A stretch of 64,000 bases of DNA from Nissolia schottii. Its lineage: Eukaryota; Streptophyta; Magnoliopsida; Fabales; Fabaceae. Every line of letters begins with the position of its first letter. Position 1 is the stretch's first letter. The stretch is taken from contig QANU01098975.1 of assembly GCA_003254905.1 (NCBI GenBank), positions 654,640 to 718,639 of the forward strand. The letters are read 5' to 3'. The translations under genes were made by a program, and so were the position numbers. Below the pieces are notes generated by a model. It was not told where the DNA came from. It did no database searches and was given only the letters and a program-made list of their open reading frames with translations. Of this stretch, positions 1-11,446 are shown piece after piece.

Positions 1-481
1 TATAACAAGACTTCTCAATTCCTTGCTTTTTGTTCCCTTCACCCTCTACTTCTGTTCCTTATTTACACAGATCAACTTCTACCTCTTCGTTATTTCAGTT
101 TGTCCTTGATTTTCGACAATTTCCTGAATTTATCATTTCCAGTGCAACGTGCCACTTTCTTATAAAACTCATTTCCTAAAAAAGAGGCTTTTCCTTCATG
201 GATTTTTTTTATTTATGTTCTGCTACTATCTTTTATATTTGAAGGGACGGTGGGAGCGGAAAACTGCTTCAATCATCAAAGAATTTATTTGCAACATAAA
301 GAAAATAATCGCATGGTATGTCAACATCAAACTAGGCAGGAAAGCTGCTCATTGTGCTCCTGGAGAAGCATCCCATTTCACCATCAGTCTACACTAAACA
401 TTGATTTTTATTTTCAGCCTTAGTATAGCCTTACTTTAATTGCTTATCAAATTAAGAAAGTAAAGGCAGATAAGTTCTTAC
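1..481. other. Left edge: intron or downstream part of the ceramide kinase gene
   Basis: The exon ending at 482 is followed on the minus strand by a good GT donor (gtaagaac at 481-474), so this stretch should be intron. No sequence matching the next expected ceramide kinase exon (the glycine-rich GGDG region) was seen. The 82-codon plus-strand frame at 149-397 resembles no family I know and is probably chance. Confidence 0.5.
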
Positions 482-3400
482 AACAGCTACAACACCATCA
501 TAAGAGTTAAGCTCCTTATTTGTTATAGATGACATCACATCAAATGCCTGTCCAGCTCTCTCTGTCACAATCACCTGTTGAATAATAGCAANNNNNNNNN
601 NNNNNNNNNNNNNNNNNNNNNNNNNNNNNNNNNNNNNNNNNNNNNNNNNNNNNNNNNNNNNNNNNNNNNNNNNNNNNNNNNNNNNNNNNNNNNNNNNNNN
701 NNNNNNNNNNNNNNNNNNNNNNNNNNNNNNNNNNNNNNNNNNNNNNNNNNNNNNNNNNNNNNNNNNNNNNNNNNNNNNNNNNNNNNNNNNNNNNNNNNNN
801 NNNNNNNNNNNNNNNNNNNNNNNNNNNNNNNNNNNNNNNNNNNNNNNNNNNNNNNNNNNNNNNNNNNNNNNNNNNNNNNNNNNNNNNNNNNNNNNNNNNN
901 NNNNNNNNNNNNNNNNNNNNNNNNNNNNNNNNNNNNNNNNNNNNNNNNNNNNNNNNNNNNNNNNNNNNNNNNNNNNNNNNNNNNNNNNNNNNNNNNNNNN
1001 NNNNNNNNNNNNNNNNNNNNNNNNNNNNNNNNNNNNNNNNNNNNNNNNNNNNNNNNNNNNNNNNNNNNNNNNNNNNNNNNNNNNNNNNNNNNNNNNNNNN
1101 NNNNNNNNNNNNNNNNNNNNNNNNNNNNNNNNNNNNNNNNNNNNNNNNNNNNNNNNNNNNNNNNNNNNNNNNNNNNNNNNNNNNNNNNNNNNNNNNNNNN
1201 NNNNNNNNNNNNNNNNNNNNNNNNNNNNNNNNNNNNNNNNNNNNNNNNNNNNNNNNNNNNNNNNNNNNNNNNNNNNNNNNNNNNNNNNNNNNNNNNNNNN
1301 NNNNNNNNNNNNNNNNNNNNNNNNNNNNNNNNNNNNNNNNNNNNNNNNNNNNNNNNNNNNNNNNNNNNNNNNNNNNNNNAAGTATAACCTAACTTTTGAC
1401 AAGACAAATTCAAATAGCTCATAAGTCGTTTTATTTGTTTATAGCCCCAACCATTAGCTGCAGGATTGACTAATCAAGAAAAGTCAATAAATGAAAACAA
1501 TATATATTCTTCTAAAACTGAATTGCAGTTTAGACACAAGGTTCATCCTTATGAATCTCAGAAGGTAGGAAAAAGGATGAATTATTAAACTCCTAAGTTA
1601 TAAACATCAACTTCACAGAAGTGGGATTATTTTTACCTCAACTACGGAACACAATCCAAAAATAAGATTGGAAAAATTTATTAAAAACGGAGTTGATGGC
1701 TTATACCGATTCTCGGTATGAGCTTAAACCAAATACATCAGATTAAACATAAACATATATTAACGTAACATAAAATTTTTATCAGGATTTGTCCATTTAG
1801 GAAACCAACAGAGATGACAATAAAAATCCACCTTTGTTGCAACTTTAGCACGTGAGAAAATAGGAGCCACAACTCCCCAAGTTCTACAACCAGCGCCTTT
1901 CCCGCTCCTTGGATGAACAAAAACCTAGTGAATCAGAAATAATCTCTGGAAAAAGTTCATTTCAATCAATCAATGAAAGTAAAAAAGTAAAATTATACAG
2001 CAGGTGTTTAACCGACAACAAAGCATACCAGAAGATTCCTTGGTTTTTCAACATCAAGATTCAAGGAAGCATTTAGTTGATTTACCCACATCTGACATGT
2101 TTGCAAATCTTTATGACCAAAAGTATATGCAGAAAGGATCCACTGAGACGGTTGATTCTTGCTCCTTATAAAGCCATGCACAGTAAACCGGTGCATCTGC
2201 ACAAATGTAAGAAATATACTACACCATGAATCCTGATATACCTATGAAGGAACAAAATTACTTAACCAACAATGAGAACAAGAACAAACCTTTATCTCAT
2301 GACCGAAAAGTAAGCGTTCAGTAGCATGAGGCAGGTTTGATATATGAATCAAACCATAATCAGTTAACTCAACGGCGTATATGTCAGAAAGTTTGATCTT
2401 TCTAGCATCTGTCGACACACATTTAATGCCTAAACAAGTTGAACCATCCTGTCCCATTAAACATTTAGGATAAATTGTATAAGATGAACCCAAAGTATAT
2501 GTTCATTTCGGTAATCAACAGTCTGAGAACTATATCATGATCCATAACGATATATTACGCATCTTACTTTATATCCTATTTCTACTTGAATCTGTTCATC
2601 TTCCTACAAAAATTATATAAAAAATACGGTCTTTTGATTCTTTGGGTGAGATTTTAAAGTAAATCTTGTTTTCAGTTCTTCGAGCATTTTCTCCTGGACA
2701 AACCTGTATGAAAATCCAAAGCTCCCTCTAATGCCAAATTTATTTATTTTTTTTGAACATTTTGTTCATAGCAAGATTAAAACTAATGACATGTTACAAA
2801 AGCACAGGTCTCTCACTGCACTGTCTCTCCTAGTATGTGTGTCAAGTATTATTTTAGCTCGGAAGCTGTATCTCATCTTCTTTTGTATTTTTATACTATG
2901 AAATATCTTCAGAATAAGCCTTTTGGAGAGAACTGGTAGGAAAAAAGGACCTGGATCATTTTTCCATATTTAATCAAGAAGTTTTGAGTTTTGTAAAACA
3001 AGTAGACAGGCTTTCTGATAGCATTCAGTTTTTGTTATGTTATCTTCGGCTGAAAATGAAAGAAACAATTTTCAACGAAACATCCTACAAATTCAGACAA
3101 CATTACGTTATCTTAGCTTCTACGTGATGTTCTGCCAATGATAATTTTAAATGTATGTATGTGCGTGCATATATTAAAGAGGTAACGAAAGAACAAGATC
3201 AAACAAGCCATGGAGACTGAGTCAACCTATGCAAAATCTTCACAACAATCTTTGAAAAAGCATTACAATGAAATGGTAGGAGAAATGAAATGATGAAAAA
3301 GATTGAAGCTGGTCTTCACCAACATTCGAAGCCCACGCATGGCAGTTAAAAACACGAGAATCAACGCAACACAGAACACTAGACACCAAAATATTTAGAA

Positions 3401-3711
3401 AACAGAAGATATCAATCCGCAACGATATAAGGTTAAATTGTCACTCTCACAACAAGACCAATAAACCAATTTCACACGATTAGGCCCAAGAAATTAAATT
3501 TAAAAAATTATATTAAAAGCAACCAAATGGGACTCACATTATCCAACGGGTTCACCAATTCCCAAGACAGCCACTCCGGGGTGAAGGTGAGGGCCACTTC
3601 ACCAACGCAATCCAACAAAAGGGTCGAGCTCAAAATGGGTGTTTCACCATCGAGGGGTGCACCTGGGTGAGAGTTTTCTCCCACGCCGCAATCGTTTCCT
3701 TCTCTCTCCAT
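482..3711 (-). CDS. CERK: Ceramide kinase, 5' five exons (gene continues off the left edge)
   Basis: Ceramide kinase phosphorylates ceramide to ceramide-1-phosphate; in Arabidopsis the gene is ACD5 and its loss causes spontaneous cell death. Five exons join in phase 0: 3711-3538, 2448-2290, 2196-2029, 1924-1832, 574-482 (58, 53, 56, 31 and 31 codons; 229 residues so far). The first ~165 residues are the PH-like N-terminal region, with the conserved blocks YAVELTDYGLIHISNLPHAT and FTVHGFIRSKNQPSQW. The lipid-kinase catalytic domain starts with FVHPRSGKGAG at residues ~169-179 and runs to SYDGVVAV, just before the catalytic GGDG motif, which lies outside the window. GKGAG replaces the usual GKGNG. 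The start was placed at MEREGND because the family begins there; an in-frame ATG at 3771 would add 20 residues. Intron 4 holds the 788-bp N gap. The family assignment rests on motif recall; sphingosine kinase was considered but fits less well. Confidence 0.88.
592..1379. other. Assembly gap (788 N)
   Basis: A run of N inside intron 4 of the ceramide kinase gene. The flanking exons join in phase without any sequence from the gap, so no exon need be missing. Confidence 0.99.
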
Positions 3712-4626
3712 TCGCGATGGAAGAGTCAAGGAAACGAGATGAAATGACTCCTTATTTTTTTTTTCAACCAAGAATTTTTCAAGTTTTGGTGAGGTTCAAA
3801 GAATCCGCAAGCGGGTGAGAAATGTTTTGAGATTTTAGCAACAACCCACGTTTGAAAAGTGGAAGAAAAACGCAGGAAAAGTGGCCGTGCCTTTTCTTTA
3901 TTATGGTCTTTGGTTTGGGTTCGAAACCGAACTCGTGGGAAGAACCATTGACTCGATTTAGCCTGAGCCAACTATCCCATACCAAGCGAGGGATGGACGA
4001 GAAAATTCTGGAAGTAGAAAAGGAAATTTAGGTGAATATTCTTTTACCAGAGATTTCGCTGGGAATGTGGATGCCACCCTTTCATCCAAATCTAATTTCG
4101 TTTTTACAAGAGAAATCGCTCCGTTTATTTTTAGAAAAATAAAAAAAAAAAAAAGACTACTGAAAAACAATATCAATTAATTTCTTTTAAAAGTTCTTGG
4201 TGTTGAAACACAATTTTTTTAAATTAAAAGAGTTCTTATTTGTTTTCACTTTTGACAAGAGTCACAATGTTTATCTTTTTAAAGAGTGAATTTTACAAAC
4301 CAATTACTAAAACTTTAGAAATCAACTTGTTAAGATGGTCTGTGTGAATGTGAATAATTCTTCTGTGTTGCCCACAACTTTCACTCATATTCTCTACTGA
4401 AAAGACATCATTTAAAGGAATTTTATCTAAACTAAGTAAAATTTATCAATTTTAAAGTCATATATCTTTTTTTTTCCCTTTCACATTTTCAATGGTACAA
4501 CTTTTTGCATCAAAAAGAACTATGTTGCATTTGTTGTTAGTGGTCCGTCAATCAAGTTAGTTATGTTTACAGTATTTTATTATCTGTTATTCCTATTCTA
4601 TATGATGATATGCTTATGTGATGACA
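3712..4626. other. Upstream region of the ceramide kinase gene, no further gene seen
   Basis: This is the 5' flank of the minus-strand ceramide kinase gene: 5' untranslated and promoter sequence followed by AT-rich spacer with A and T runs (for example 4140-4154). The minus-strand frames at 3726-4176 overlap each other and resemble no known protein. Confidence 0.5.
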
Positions 4627-5773
4627 TGTTAGGGCAGCGACTTTTGCTTACATGATGCATGATGATACCTTTTTAGAACTGTATGATTAGGCTTACATAA
4701 CAAATCTTAATAAAGACTTCAGTTAAGGAAGGACCCTAATTAAAGGAATGTTCTGGCAAGGCAAAGACTTGACGCACTTCTCTTACTTGGGAACCTCCCC
4801 TAAGTATGGGACCTCAGTCCTTAGTTCCAGACAAGTAAATAAAACTAACTAACTAGGATTGTCACTTCCATAACCAATAGACTTAGGACATAACAACTTG
4901 GGTAATTAATCTAGTTTACCTAAAAGACTTCACAAACAGTATACCTTAGAGTAGAAGACTTATAATAGTATGGGGTCGGCATCCTCGTAGATTAGACTCA
5001 GTATTAGATAGTATTGAGCGCAAGGCTCCACAGAGTTAGGGTATGCGTACCCTCACAAATTCGGATAATATTGAGCGCAAGGCTCCATAGATTTAGGGTA
5101 TGCGTACCCTCATAAGCATTCGAGTTCAGTGTACCATAACTGCAAGGATTTATCCTAGCAAGGCAAGGTCGAGCTAACGTTCCCTTGAGTCGAAGAGAGA
5201 GGAATCTCTCCTCGCGTTCCTTCGCTGGAGGCAGACACACACTATAGACAGATCAGATTTACTTTTTCGTAGTTATTTACTCACATTTACTTCCAGTTTA
5301 TTTATTCAATTATATGTATATATATATATGTCGTTTTTATGTGTTGTACATGTTATTTGTGTGGTATCGAGGTATCCACCACAGAGATAACAAACTCACC
5401 CCCTATCAATGATATTTTCAGATACAGTAAAGGACAGTGAGAATGTCCCCCTTGTCTAGTAGCAGCTAGGTCCAACGTCAATGGTAAGTTGTACTTTGTA
5501 GTGGGGTCTACCAGGGTTGTCAATATATATGCTCTAGATTTTTAGACCAAGATCCCCATTTAGCATTTGTGTACTTAGAATATCATTTTCAAAACTATAT
5601 GTAAACTCAATTATTATTTTGATATTATGAAACCATTTATTGATATAAAAACATTTTTTTAATATGAAATTAAGTTGTTCATTTTTGCATGCATAAGCGT
5701 TAGTATGCTACATCAGAGCTTCCTTAGGGGCAGTAGCCCTACGTGCAGTCATGTCCTAAGTTGGGGCATGACA
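4627..5773 (+). repeat. 5' LTR of the gypsy element
   Basis: It ends in GGGGCATGACA three bases before the primer-binding site. It contains a two-unit tandem repeat of mini-hairpins (5016-5109) and a short TA-rich run near 5313-5330. The start at 4627 is the best TG but could be off by tens of bases. Confidence 0.6.
5016..5109. repeat. Two-unit tandem array of mini-hairpins in the LTR
   Basis: Each ~57-bp unit carries GAGC-GCAAG-GCTC (at 5016 and 5073), then 23 bp later GGGTA-TGCG-TACCC (at 5039 and 5096). All four are perfect short inverted repeats with 4-5-nt loops. Confidence 0.9.
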
Positions 5774-5776
5774 AAG

Positions 5777-5790
5777 TGGTATTAGAGCCA
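5777..5790 (+). other. Primer-binding site (initiator Met-tRNA type)
   Basis: TGGTATTAGAGCC lies three bases after the LTR end CATGACA. It is one base from the usual plant TGGTATCAGAGC, complementary to the 3' end of initiator tRNA-Met. Confidence 0.8.
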
Positions 5791-6078
5791 TAGGTTTCCC
5801 TTCGTTGTCTGGAGCATAGGGACTTTAAGTGTCACTGCAACTGTACAAATGGAAGCACGCCCATTTGTGCGGAATACAGTGGTACCTGAAACCTTTAGAA
5901 GAGTCAGCCATCAGTCCAAAGTTAGTGTCTTTTAAATACTCCTGCTTTACTAGTTCTTTGTTACACCCACAGGGTATCATGACATGTAAGTGACGTCTTA
6001 GTAGTGCCACCTCAGGCGACAACGCCCATCTGACCAGCCTGGAAAGGGCCATTAGCCAAATGGCTCGAGTAGTAGCAA

Positions 6079-6450
6079 ATGTGGCCCCGTTCTAATGCAC
6101 GACCAGCTACCATTTCCGATGATGCGATAGTTGACCATTTTCGTAACCTACGCCCTCTGACCATTGGCAGCAATACCTTAGTTGAAAATCCGCTGGAATT
6201 CCTTTTCTTGATCGAGCAGATGGTAGAGATGTTTCACGTCTCCTCCTCCATGGCGGTGGAACTGTTGGGATACCAGCTGACTGGCCATGCATTAGTATGG
6301 TACATTGGTCTGAAGAAAGGCAAAGGTGAGGACGAACCTCCACTCTCGTGGAAAGAGTTCTCCACTAAGCTTCGTGAGAGGTTCGTCCTCACCGGCATCA
6401 TGGACCATCTGGTAGTTGACAGTGTTCATGCTTACAGCTGTCATGCTTAA
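6079..6450 (+). pseudogene. Gypsy gag fragment
   Basis: A 123-codon frame resembling the retrotransposon gag (capsid) family: PLEFLFLIEQMVEMFHVSS, then LLGYQLTGHALVWY, then PLSWKEFSTKLRERFVL, in the family order (helix, W-Y block, W-x-E-F block). It breaks into the second LTR at about 6437, so the C-terminal zinc knuckle and all pol domains are missing. Upstream the frame is interrupted by stops (for example near 6066). It is not functional by itself. Confidence 0.75.
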
Positions 6451-6835
6451 GACTTTAGGCATAATATCTCTTAGAACTATTTGGTTAGGATTACATAACA
6501 GACCTTAATAAAGACTCTGGTTAAGGAACGAACCCTAACTAAGTGTAGGTTTTGGCAAGGGAAGACTTGGTACTTAAGTTGTCCATTGTGACGCACCTCT
6601 TTTACTTGGGAATCCTCCCGTATGTATGGGATCTCAATCCTTGATCCCAGACAATTAAACAAGACTAAGCTAACTAGGACACCCCTGCAATAATCGGTAG
6701 ACTTAGGTCCTAACAACTTGGATAACCAAGCTAGCTCACCTAAAAGGCTTTACAAACAGTAGATCATAGGATAGATGACCAAAAATAGTACGAGGTCAAC
6801 AACCTCGTAGATTAGGGTGTCGCAGTTATACTATA
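6437..6835 (+). repeat. Partial 3' LTR of the same gypsy element
   Basis: It begins TGTCATGC and repeats much of 4640-4990, including the block ending CTCGTAGATTAG. It stops there and is followed by a different LTR family. Confidence 0.7.
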
Positions 6836-7440
6836 CCCCTACTAATTATTAAAATTCATACTAAGCCTGAGCAGCTTTATCTAATTTACTACGTGATTGG
6901 GGAAACCTGTTCTTCATTAACTAAGTCATCTGTCTTCTACCTTACTTCCTAACTCACATATGACCACATAATTCACATAATAAGCTTCAGTCCACTTATA
7001 ACCGTGCCCATTTTAATTGTAAGCTTCTTCGCACCTCCACTTATGTGCAGTTGTATATCACTTAGAGCACATACTCAAGCTCAACCCCCCGTAACAGTGG
7101 CCTAACCGCCACATGCTTCTTTTTATCTCAGTATCGTGAGGACTAGGTAGCGCTTAACCTGAGTGGTTCTACTTCCCACGAAATATCATCGCTCACGATA
7201 GGAGTATCCATTCTTATGCTAGGAATGGTGAGGGGATCCTACCCCGTCCTTATGCTAGGGACGAGATAATCTCAAGGTTCAGCTTGCCTTTCCTGCCGGC
7301 TCCCCGCACAGCTAGGAAAAGATTGGTTCCCTTTAACATTATTATCCTTTGGTTCCTTTTAGGGACTTAGTGACGTCACGCCCTAGGGTTCCTTTTCATA
7401 CCTTTTCTTTAGTCAGTCTAGTTCAACAGTCATAATTTAG
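6836..7440 (-). repeat. Fragment of the long-LTR superfamily (TGTAACATCC type)
   Basis: It shares, in the same order, blocks seen in the complete LTR at 31002-34247: the GAGCAGCTTTATCTA block near 6869 and AGCGCTTAACCTGAGTGG near 7150. It includes the hairpin trio at 7208-7263. Neither LTR terminus was found. Confidence 0.65.
7208..7263. repeat. Three adjacent hairpins with a shared loop and compensating stem changes
   Basis: CCATTC-TTATGCTAG-GAATGG (7208-7228), GGGG-ATCCTA-CCCC (7232-7245) and CGTCC-TTATGCTAG-GGACG (7245-7263). The first and third have the same nine-base loop but different, still complementary stems. Confidence 0.9.
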
Positions 7441-9819
7441 TCCAACAGTTCACATAGCACAACATAGTCCCCCACTTGGAGTGATTAATTGCTGGATAAC
7501 CAAGCCAAGGTGAAGCCTCAAAGCTCCACGGCATCGATGGAAGATCTCAATGCTAGGCTTCCAAAAGAAATATGGTTTCCAGGGCCATGACATGCCTCAT
7601 ATGGTATGAGATCCAGGTGGAGGCTACCACAACAAACTTTGGTGGATGTTTCTAGACTAGTTCAAACATGATCTTCCATGAGACGGCCGTCATCCTTCTA
7701 ACTTAAGGACATTAAACAAAAGTGCTGGGTGGGAGACAACCCACCATTTGTGAGTTTTTCTTTCCTTTTCTTTATTTGTTTTACTTCTTTATTTTTCTTC
7801 TTGCCCTGTTTTGTGCACCGAGGCCGGTGCAGTTCTTTAAGTGTTGGGTGGGAAAGTTTTGTTTGTTTAGGATAATAGTTTTAACTGTACAATAATTGTG
7901 GAAATTCATGAATAGGGGATGATTTAGACTAGTTGATGATTAATCTGTGCCATGTGAAATACTTTGTTTGATTATTTATGGCATTAAGTTTGATTGAGCA
8001 TTTTATAGATCCTATCATGTTTTAATTAATTGGATTATATTACCTGGTAAGCTTTTGAGCCTTTTATAGGATGACAACACTACATGTCATTCCTTTCTTT
8101 GTTGTGTGTACACTCACTAGTGTTCAAGTCTAGAACTTGCCTGATTCTCTGCATTGCACTTTTACCTTTATATATGACATGTGACATGATTGAGGCATTC
8201 CTTGTGTATTTAGCTTACATATCCATACAAGCCTACCTTGAACATTTGACCCTTGCTAGCCCCTTTGAGCCTTGTAGCCTTTTATTGAATAATTAGCACA
8301 ATACAAGCTGATAAACCGAGAAAAACCATGATACACCTGGCTTTAGGGCTTAGGAGAATTGTGGTACATTTGTTCATATGTGCTAAGCAACAAGTGTGGG
8401 GTTACATGAGGACATGTAACATTCAAAGTAGGGGGAAAGCAACCGCAATTGCGCCTATTGGTTGGAAAATCTATGAAAGTGCCCATGAAAAAAAAANTAT
8501 ACACTTTGAGTGACGAGTGACACACACTAACTTGTGAGGCCCAATTAATTTTAACATGCCTTGACTTATTCGTTGTTCATGATTAATATGCCAAGAAAAT
8601 TAGTTTTAATGCATAGTAATATCATCTCTTGTCTAAATGTATTTTAATTTTTGGATTATCAATGTATTTTGCACAGTTGGCTATGATGCTCCTACTTTTT
8701 TCAGGATTTTTATTTCACTAAACCTCCATGGTTCACCCTTAAAATTTCACTAGTAAGACACACATCTAGAACACTAATTCATACCTTCACACAGAGAAAG
8801 TCCTTACCTGCCAAAGTTAATTATAGTTGTGAGTATCAAGGCCTTGCAAAGAGGAGATTGTTCTTTCTCTTACATCAAGTCCGAGCTTAGAGAACATTTG
8901 TGAAAGGTACTTTCATCAAAAGTGGATTCTTTCTTTCATGATCTCTTTTATGTTCCTAAACTATTCTTATGCTCATCTATTATGATTTCACAAATTTAAT
9001 TTTCATCATAATAATTTTATGATGCTAAAACTTGGTATCTTTTATGTTAAGAAAATTAGAAACACATGTTGTCCACATTGCAACCTAAATTTGCATAACA
9101 TGTTTCCCCATAGAAAAAAATTCATAAGGATGAATTTAACACCTTAGTACAGTTTCCATAAGAACAGTGTTTTGATAATCAGTTCAAGTCCTAAGCTTTT
9201 TCATCAAAGAAAGTTAAAGTTAAGAAAGAAAGTTAAAGTTAAGAATCTGAAACTATGCTTTATCAAATAACACACAAAACCCTTTTGAGTTGTTAAAATA
9301 AAAATCCTTTGATTTTGAACTTGGGATTTTGACACTTAAAAGTATACATCTTAATATAAATTTTGACATCAAGAACACTGAATTCCAATTTATAGTTTAG
9401 GAGGAATAACCTCTCAAAGTTAGAATTGAAAACTATCACTACATGCTATTTTTGTTCAACCCGAATTTGATTAAGATGTTTTAAGCATTAGTTCTTGCTC
9501 TTTGGCTCAGCTACTTCATAGGGTTAAATTTAACACCTTAACTTAGATTTCAAAAAAGAATCACTGTAAACAGACTTATACGCTAGTCATAATGATCATT
9601 TGGAGTTAGATCTAAAAATAGTTTATTGCAAAAAGAATTGTTTTGGTTTTGGACTCTATTTTAATTTTGTGAGTGAAATCTAGAAAAAAATAATTTCATT
9701 TTTAGATTTCTCATGAAATTTTACTAGGGTTTACTTCAAATTTTTTTTCAAAATAATAGCTTAAAAAATGACCTAAAATTGGCTCATAAACCTTGATTAA
9801 CGTCCACAGCAGTAAGTTA
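7441..9819 (+). repeat. Probable Athila-like gypsy 3' remnant and unassigned repeat debris
   Basis: At 7720-7750 the sequence AAGTGCTGGGTGGGAGACAA resembles the end of the envelope-like region of legume Athila/Calypso elements, and 7838-7858 gives a purine-rich GTGTTGGGTGGGAA. The rest is AT-rich with no readable coding domain. A single N lies in an A run near 8497. Recognition is by eye and weak. Confidence 0.35.
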
Positions 9820-10493
9820 TGTAACACCCTAGCTAACTAGCTTACGCTTAAGTCGTAAGCTACACTTACTAGGTTGTTATATGTTTTGATTGGGTTACTT
9901 CTAGCCCCCTATAATTGTCTTTGAAAATATTTCTTATTTGAAAATATGGACCATTTTGAAACTTTTTCCCTTTTCCTGGTTACTTCATAAACTATAAGTC
10001 ATGCGTGTTCAAGAAGATGTCTGTATAGATATGCAATTGATAGAGTTTCGAAAGGACTTAGATGATAATTAAGTTGTTGGAATAATCATACAAAACATCT
10101 CATGATACACACACACACATACACAATCACATGGTTCACAACATGTTACACATATGATTAATAATACCTATTACATTTAGTACACATAAGAGTTAATGGC
10201 CTATCTAGACCATATAACCAAAACAAACTTCAACGCAATAATTGTTCCTACGCGTAGATGAAGAAAGTGATTCTTGCTGCTCCTCGGCAGTCTTCCTGCT
10301 TAGAGACCTTTATTCGTCATGGGATGTCTTGCCCCCATCGGTAAACTAGTTGTAACTGCCTGGAACCATAAACGAGTGGGGGTAAGAACGTCGCCTTCTC
10401 AATGGGAAACCTCTAGCGTCGGGGATTTTTTATTACTTCGGTTAGGATCCAAGCCGCTCAGGAGATCTCTATGTCTCAAAATATACTAAAATC

Positions 10494-10587
<94 letters not shown>

Positions 10588-11030
10588 TATGCTAGTCCTG
10601 AGCAACTTTATCTACTTCACTAGGTGGCCGAGCCTTCTAATCTTTACCCTAGTTAGTTATTAGGGAAACATCTTCATATCGTCATATTGTTTCTTAGGAA
10701 TCTCGTACTCATAACCTTACTTTAGTATCCTCTTATACATAGCATAAACATTGATGACAACACATGCATGAAGGGATATGGAGTTCTCTTAGGTGCCCGG
10801 TGGCTGAGTCCTTCTTGTTATAAGATGTCCGCCTCCTTTGTAGCCGGGGCTGCTCGGCTACAACCTACTTCTGTTTCCATATCGTTGACGATCAGGCAAC
10901 GCTATAAGCTGAGTGGTAGCGAACCACGAGTGCACTATGGCATAATTCATCGAACAACGATAGGGAATAATCATCCCACTTGTGGGATGGCAAGGGGCCT
11001 TAATAAGAACTGAACTCTTCACGAACATCA
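9820..11030 (-). repeat. Truncated long LTR (one end present)
   Basis: It begins TGTAACACCCTAGCTAACT at 9820, like the left ends of the solo LTRs at 22796, 47864 and 62896. It then shows the shared blocks in the same order: the GAGTGGGGGTAAGAAC block (10375), GAGCAACTTTATCTA (10599), CGATCAGGCAACGC (10889) and CATCCCACTTGTGGGATGG (10972). The other ~2 kb and the TGTAAC-type end are missing. Confidence 0.75.
10498..10589. repeat. Compound trinucleotide microsatellite (CTT)n(ATT)n
   Basis: About 48 bp of CTT repeats run directly into about 44 bp of ATT repeats. Related LTRs have a short ATTTATTATC or GATTATTATC at the same place, which probably seeded the ATT part. Confidence 0.95.
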
Positions 11031-11446
11031 ACAATAACCATCAATCTGCAGAATTCCTTACAAAGGTAATTTCAATCAATTGTTTAAAGTTATACTTGAA
11101 ACCATAATCCATACAAACGAAAATCCCCACTTTTATTGTTTCATATTAACTACAATTCTTCCTTGAGAAACAATCTGAGTTAACCCATGTACTACCTTTT
11201 AATCTGAGAAAAACTTAGTTTATAAATTCAATTTAACGTCGCATTAAAATCAAATAGCGTTTTGGTGCGGGTTTGGAGGACTTATGGACTAACAAGTCTA
11301 ATGATTATAAAATTCAAGAATTAATTTGTTACTTTTTTATGTTGATAGACCAATAAGTATTAACACAGAAAATAAAATAAAAACCTCACCAAAGACAAAA
11401 ATAGAATTAGCCAACGACTCTAACCGAATCAACCGTAACCTCAACA
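11031..11446. other. 5' flank of the J-domain gene
   Basis: AT-rich upstream sequence. The 78-codon frame at 11326-11562 overlaps exon 1 in another frame and is a shadow. No distinct TATA box was assigned. Confidence 0.4.

Larger units (their letters stand above)
4627..6835 (+). mobile_element. Ty3/gypsy LTR retrotransposon, internally deleted
   Basis: The element has a 5' LTR (4627-5773), a methionine-tRNA-type primer-binding site, a gag fragment and a partial second LTR copy starting near 6437. The stretch 4680-4985 is clearly repeated at 6475-6825, in the same orientation. Only ~660 bp of internal sequence remains, so protease, reverse transcriptase and integrase are gone. The 3' LTR is cut at about 6835, where a different LTR family begins. 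The left boundary is inferred from TG...CA ends and from the inverted pair GCATGACA (LTR end) and TGTCATGC (start of the second copy). Confidence 0.75.

Noticed and set aside
452-1422. Long frames across the N run (also at 15585-16550 and 60463-61482)
   Set aside because: N bases cannot make stops; only the short real flanks are informative, and those were assigned to ceramide kinase, gypsy pol or LTR.
482-3711. Sphingosine (long-chain base) kinase instead of ceramide kinase
   Set aside because: Segments such as VIVTERAGQAFDVM and NKELNSYDG fit plant ceramide kinase better than the LCB kinase pattern.
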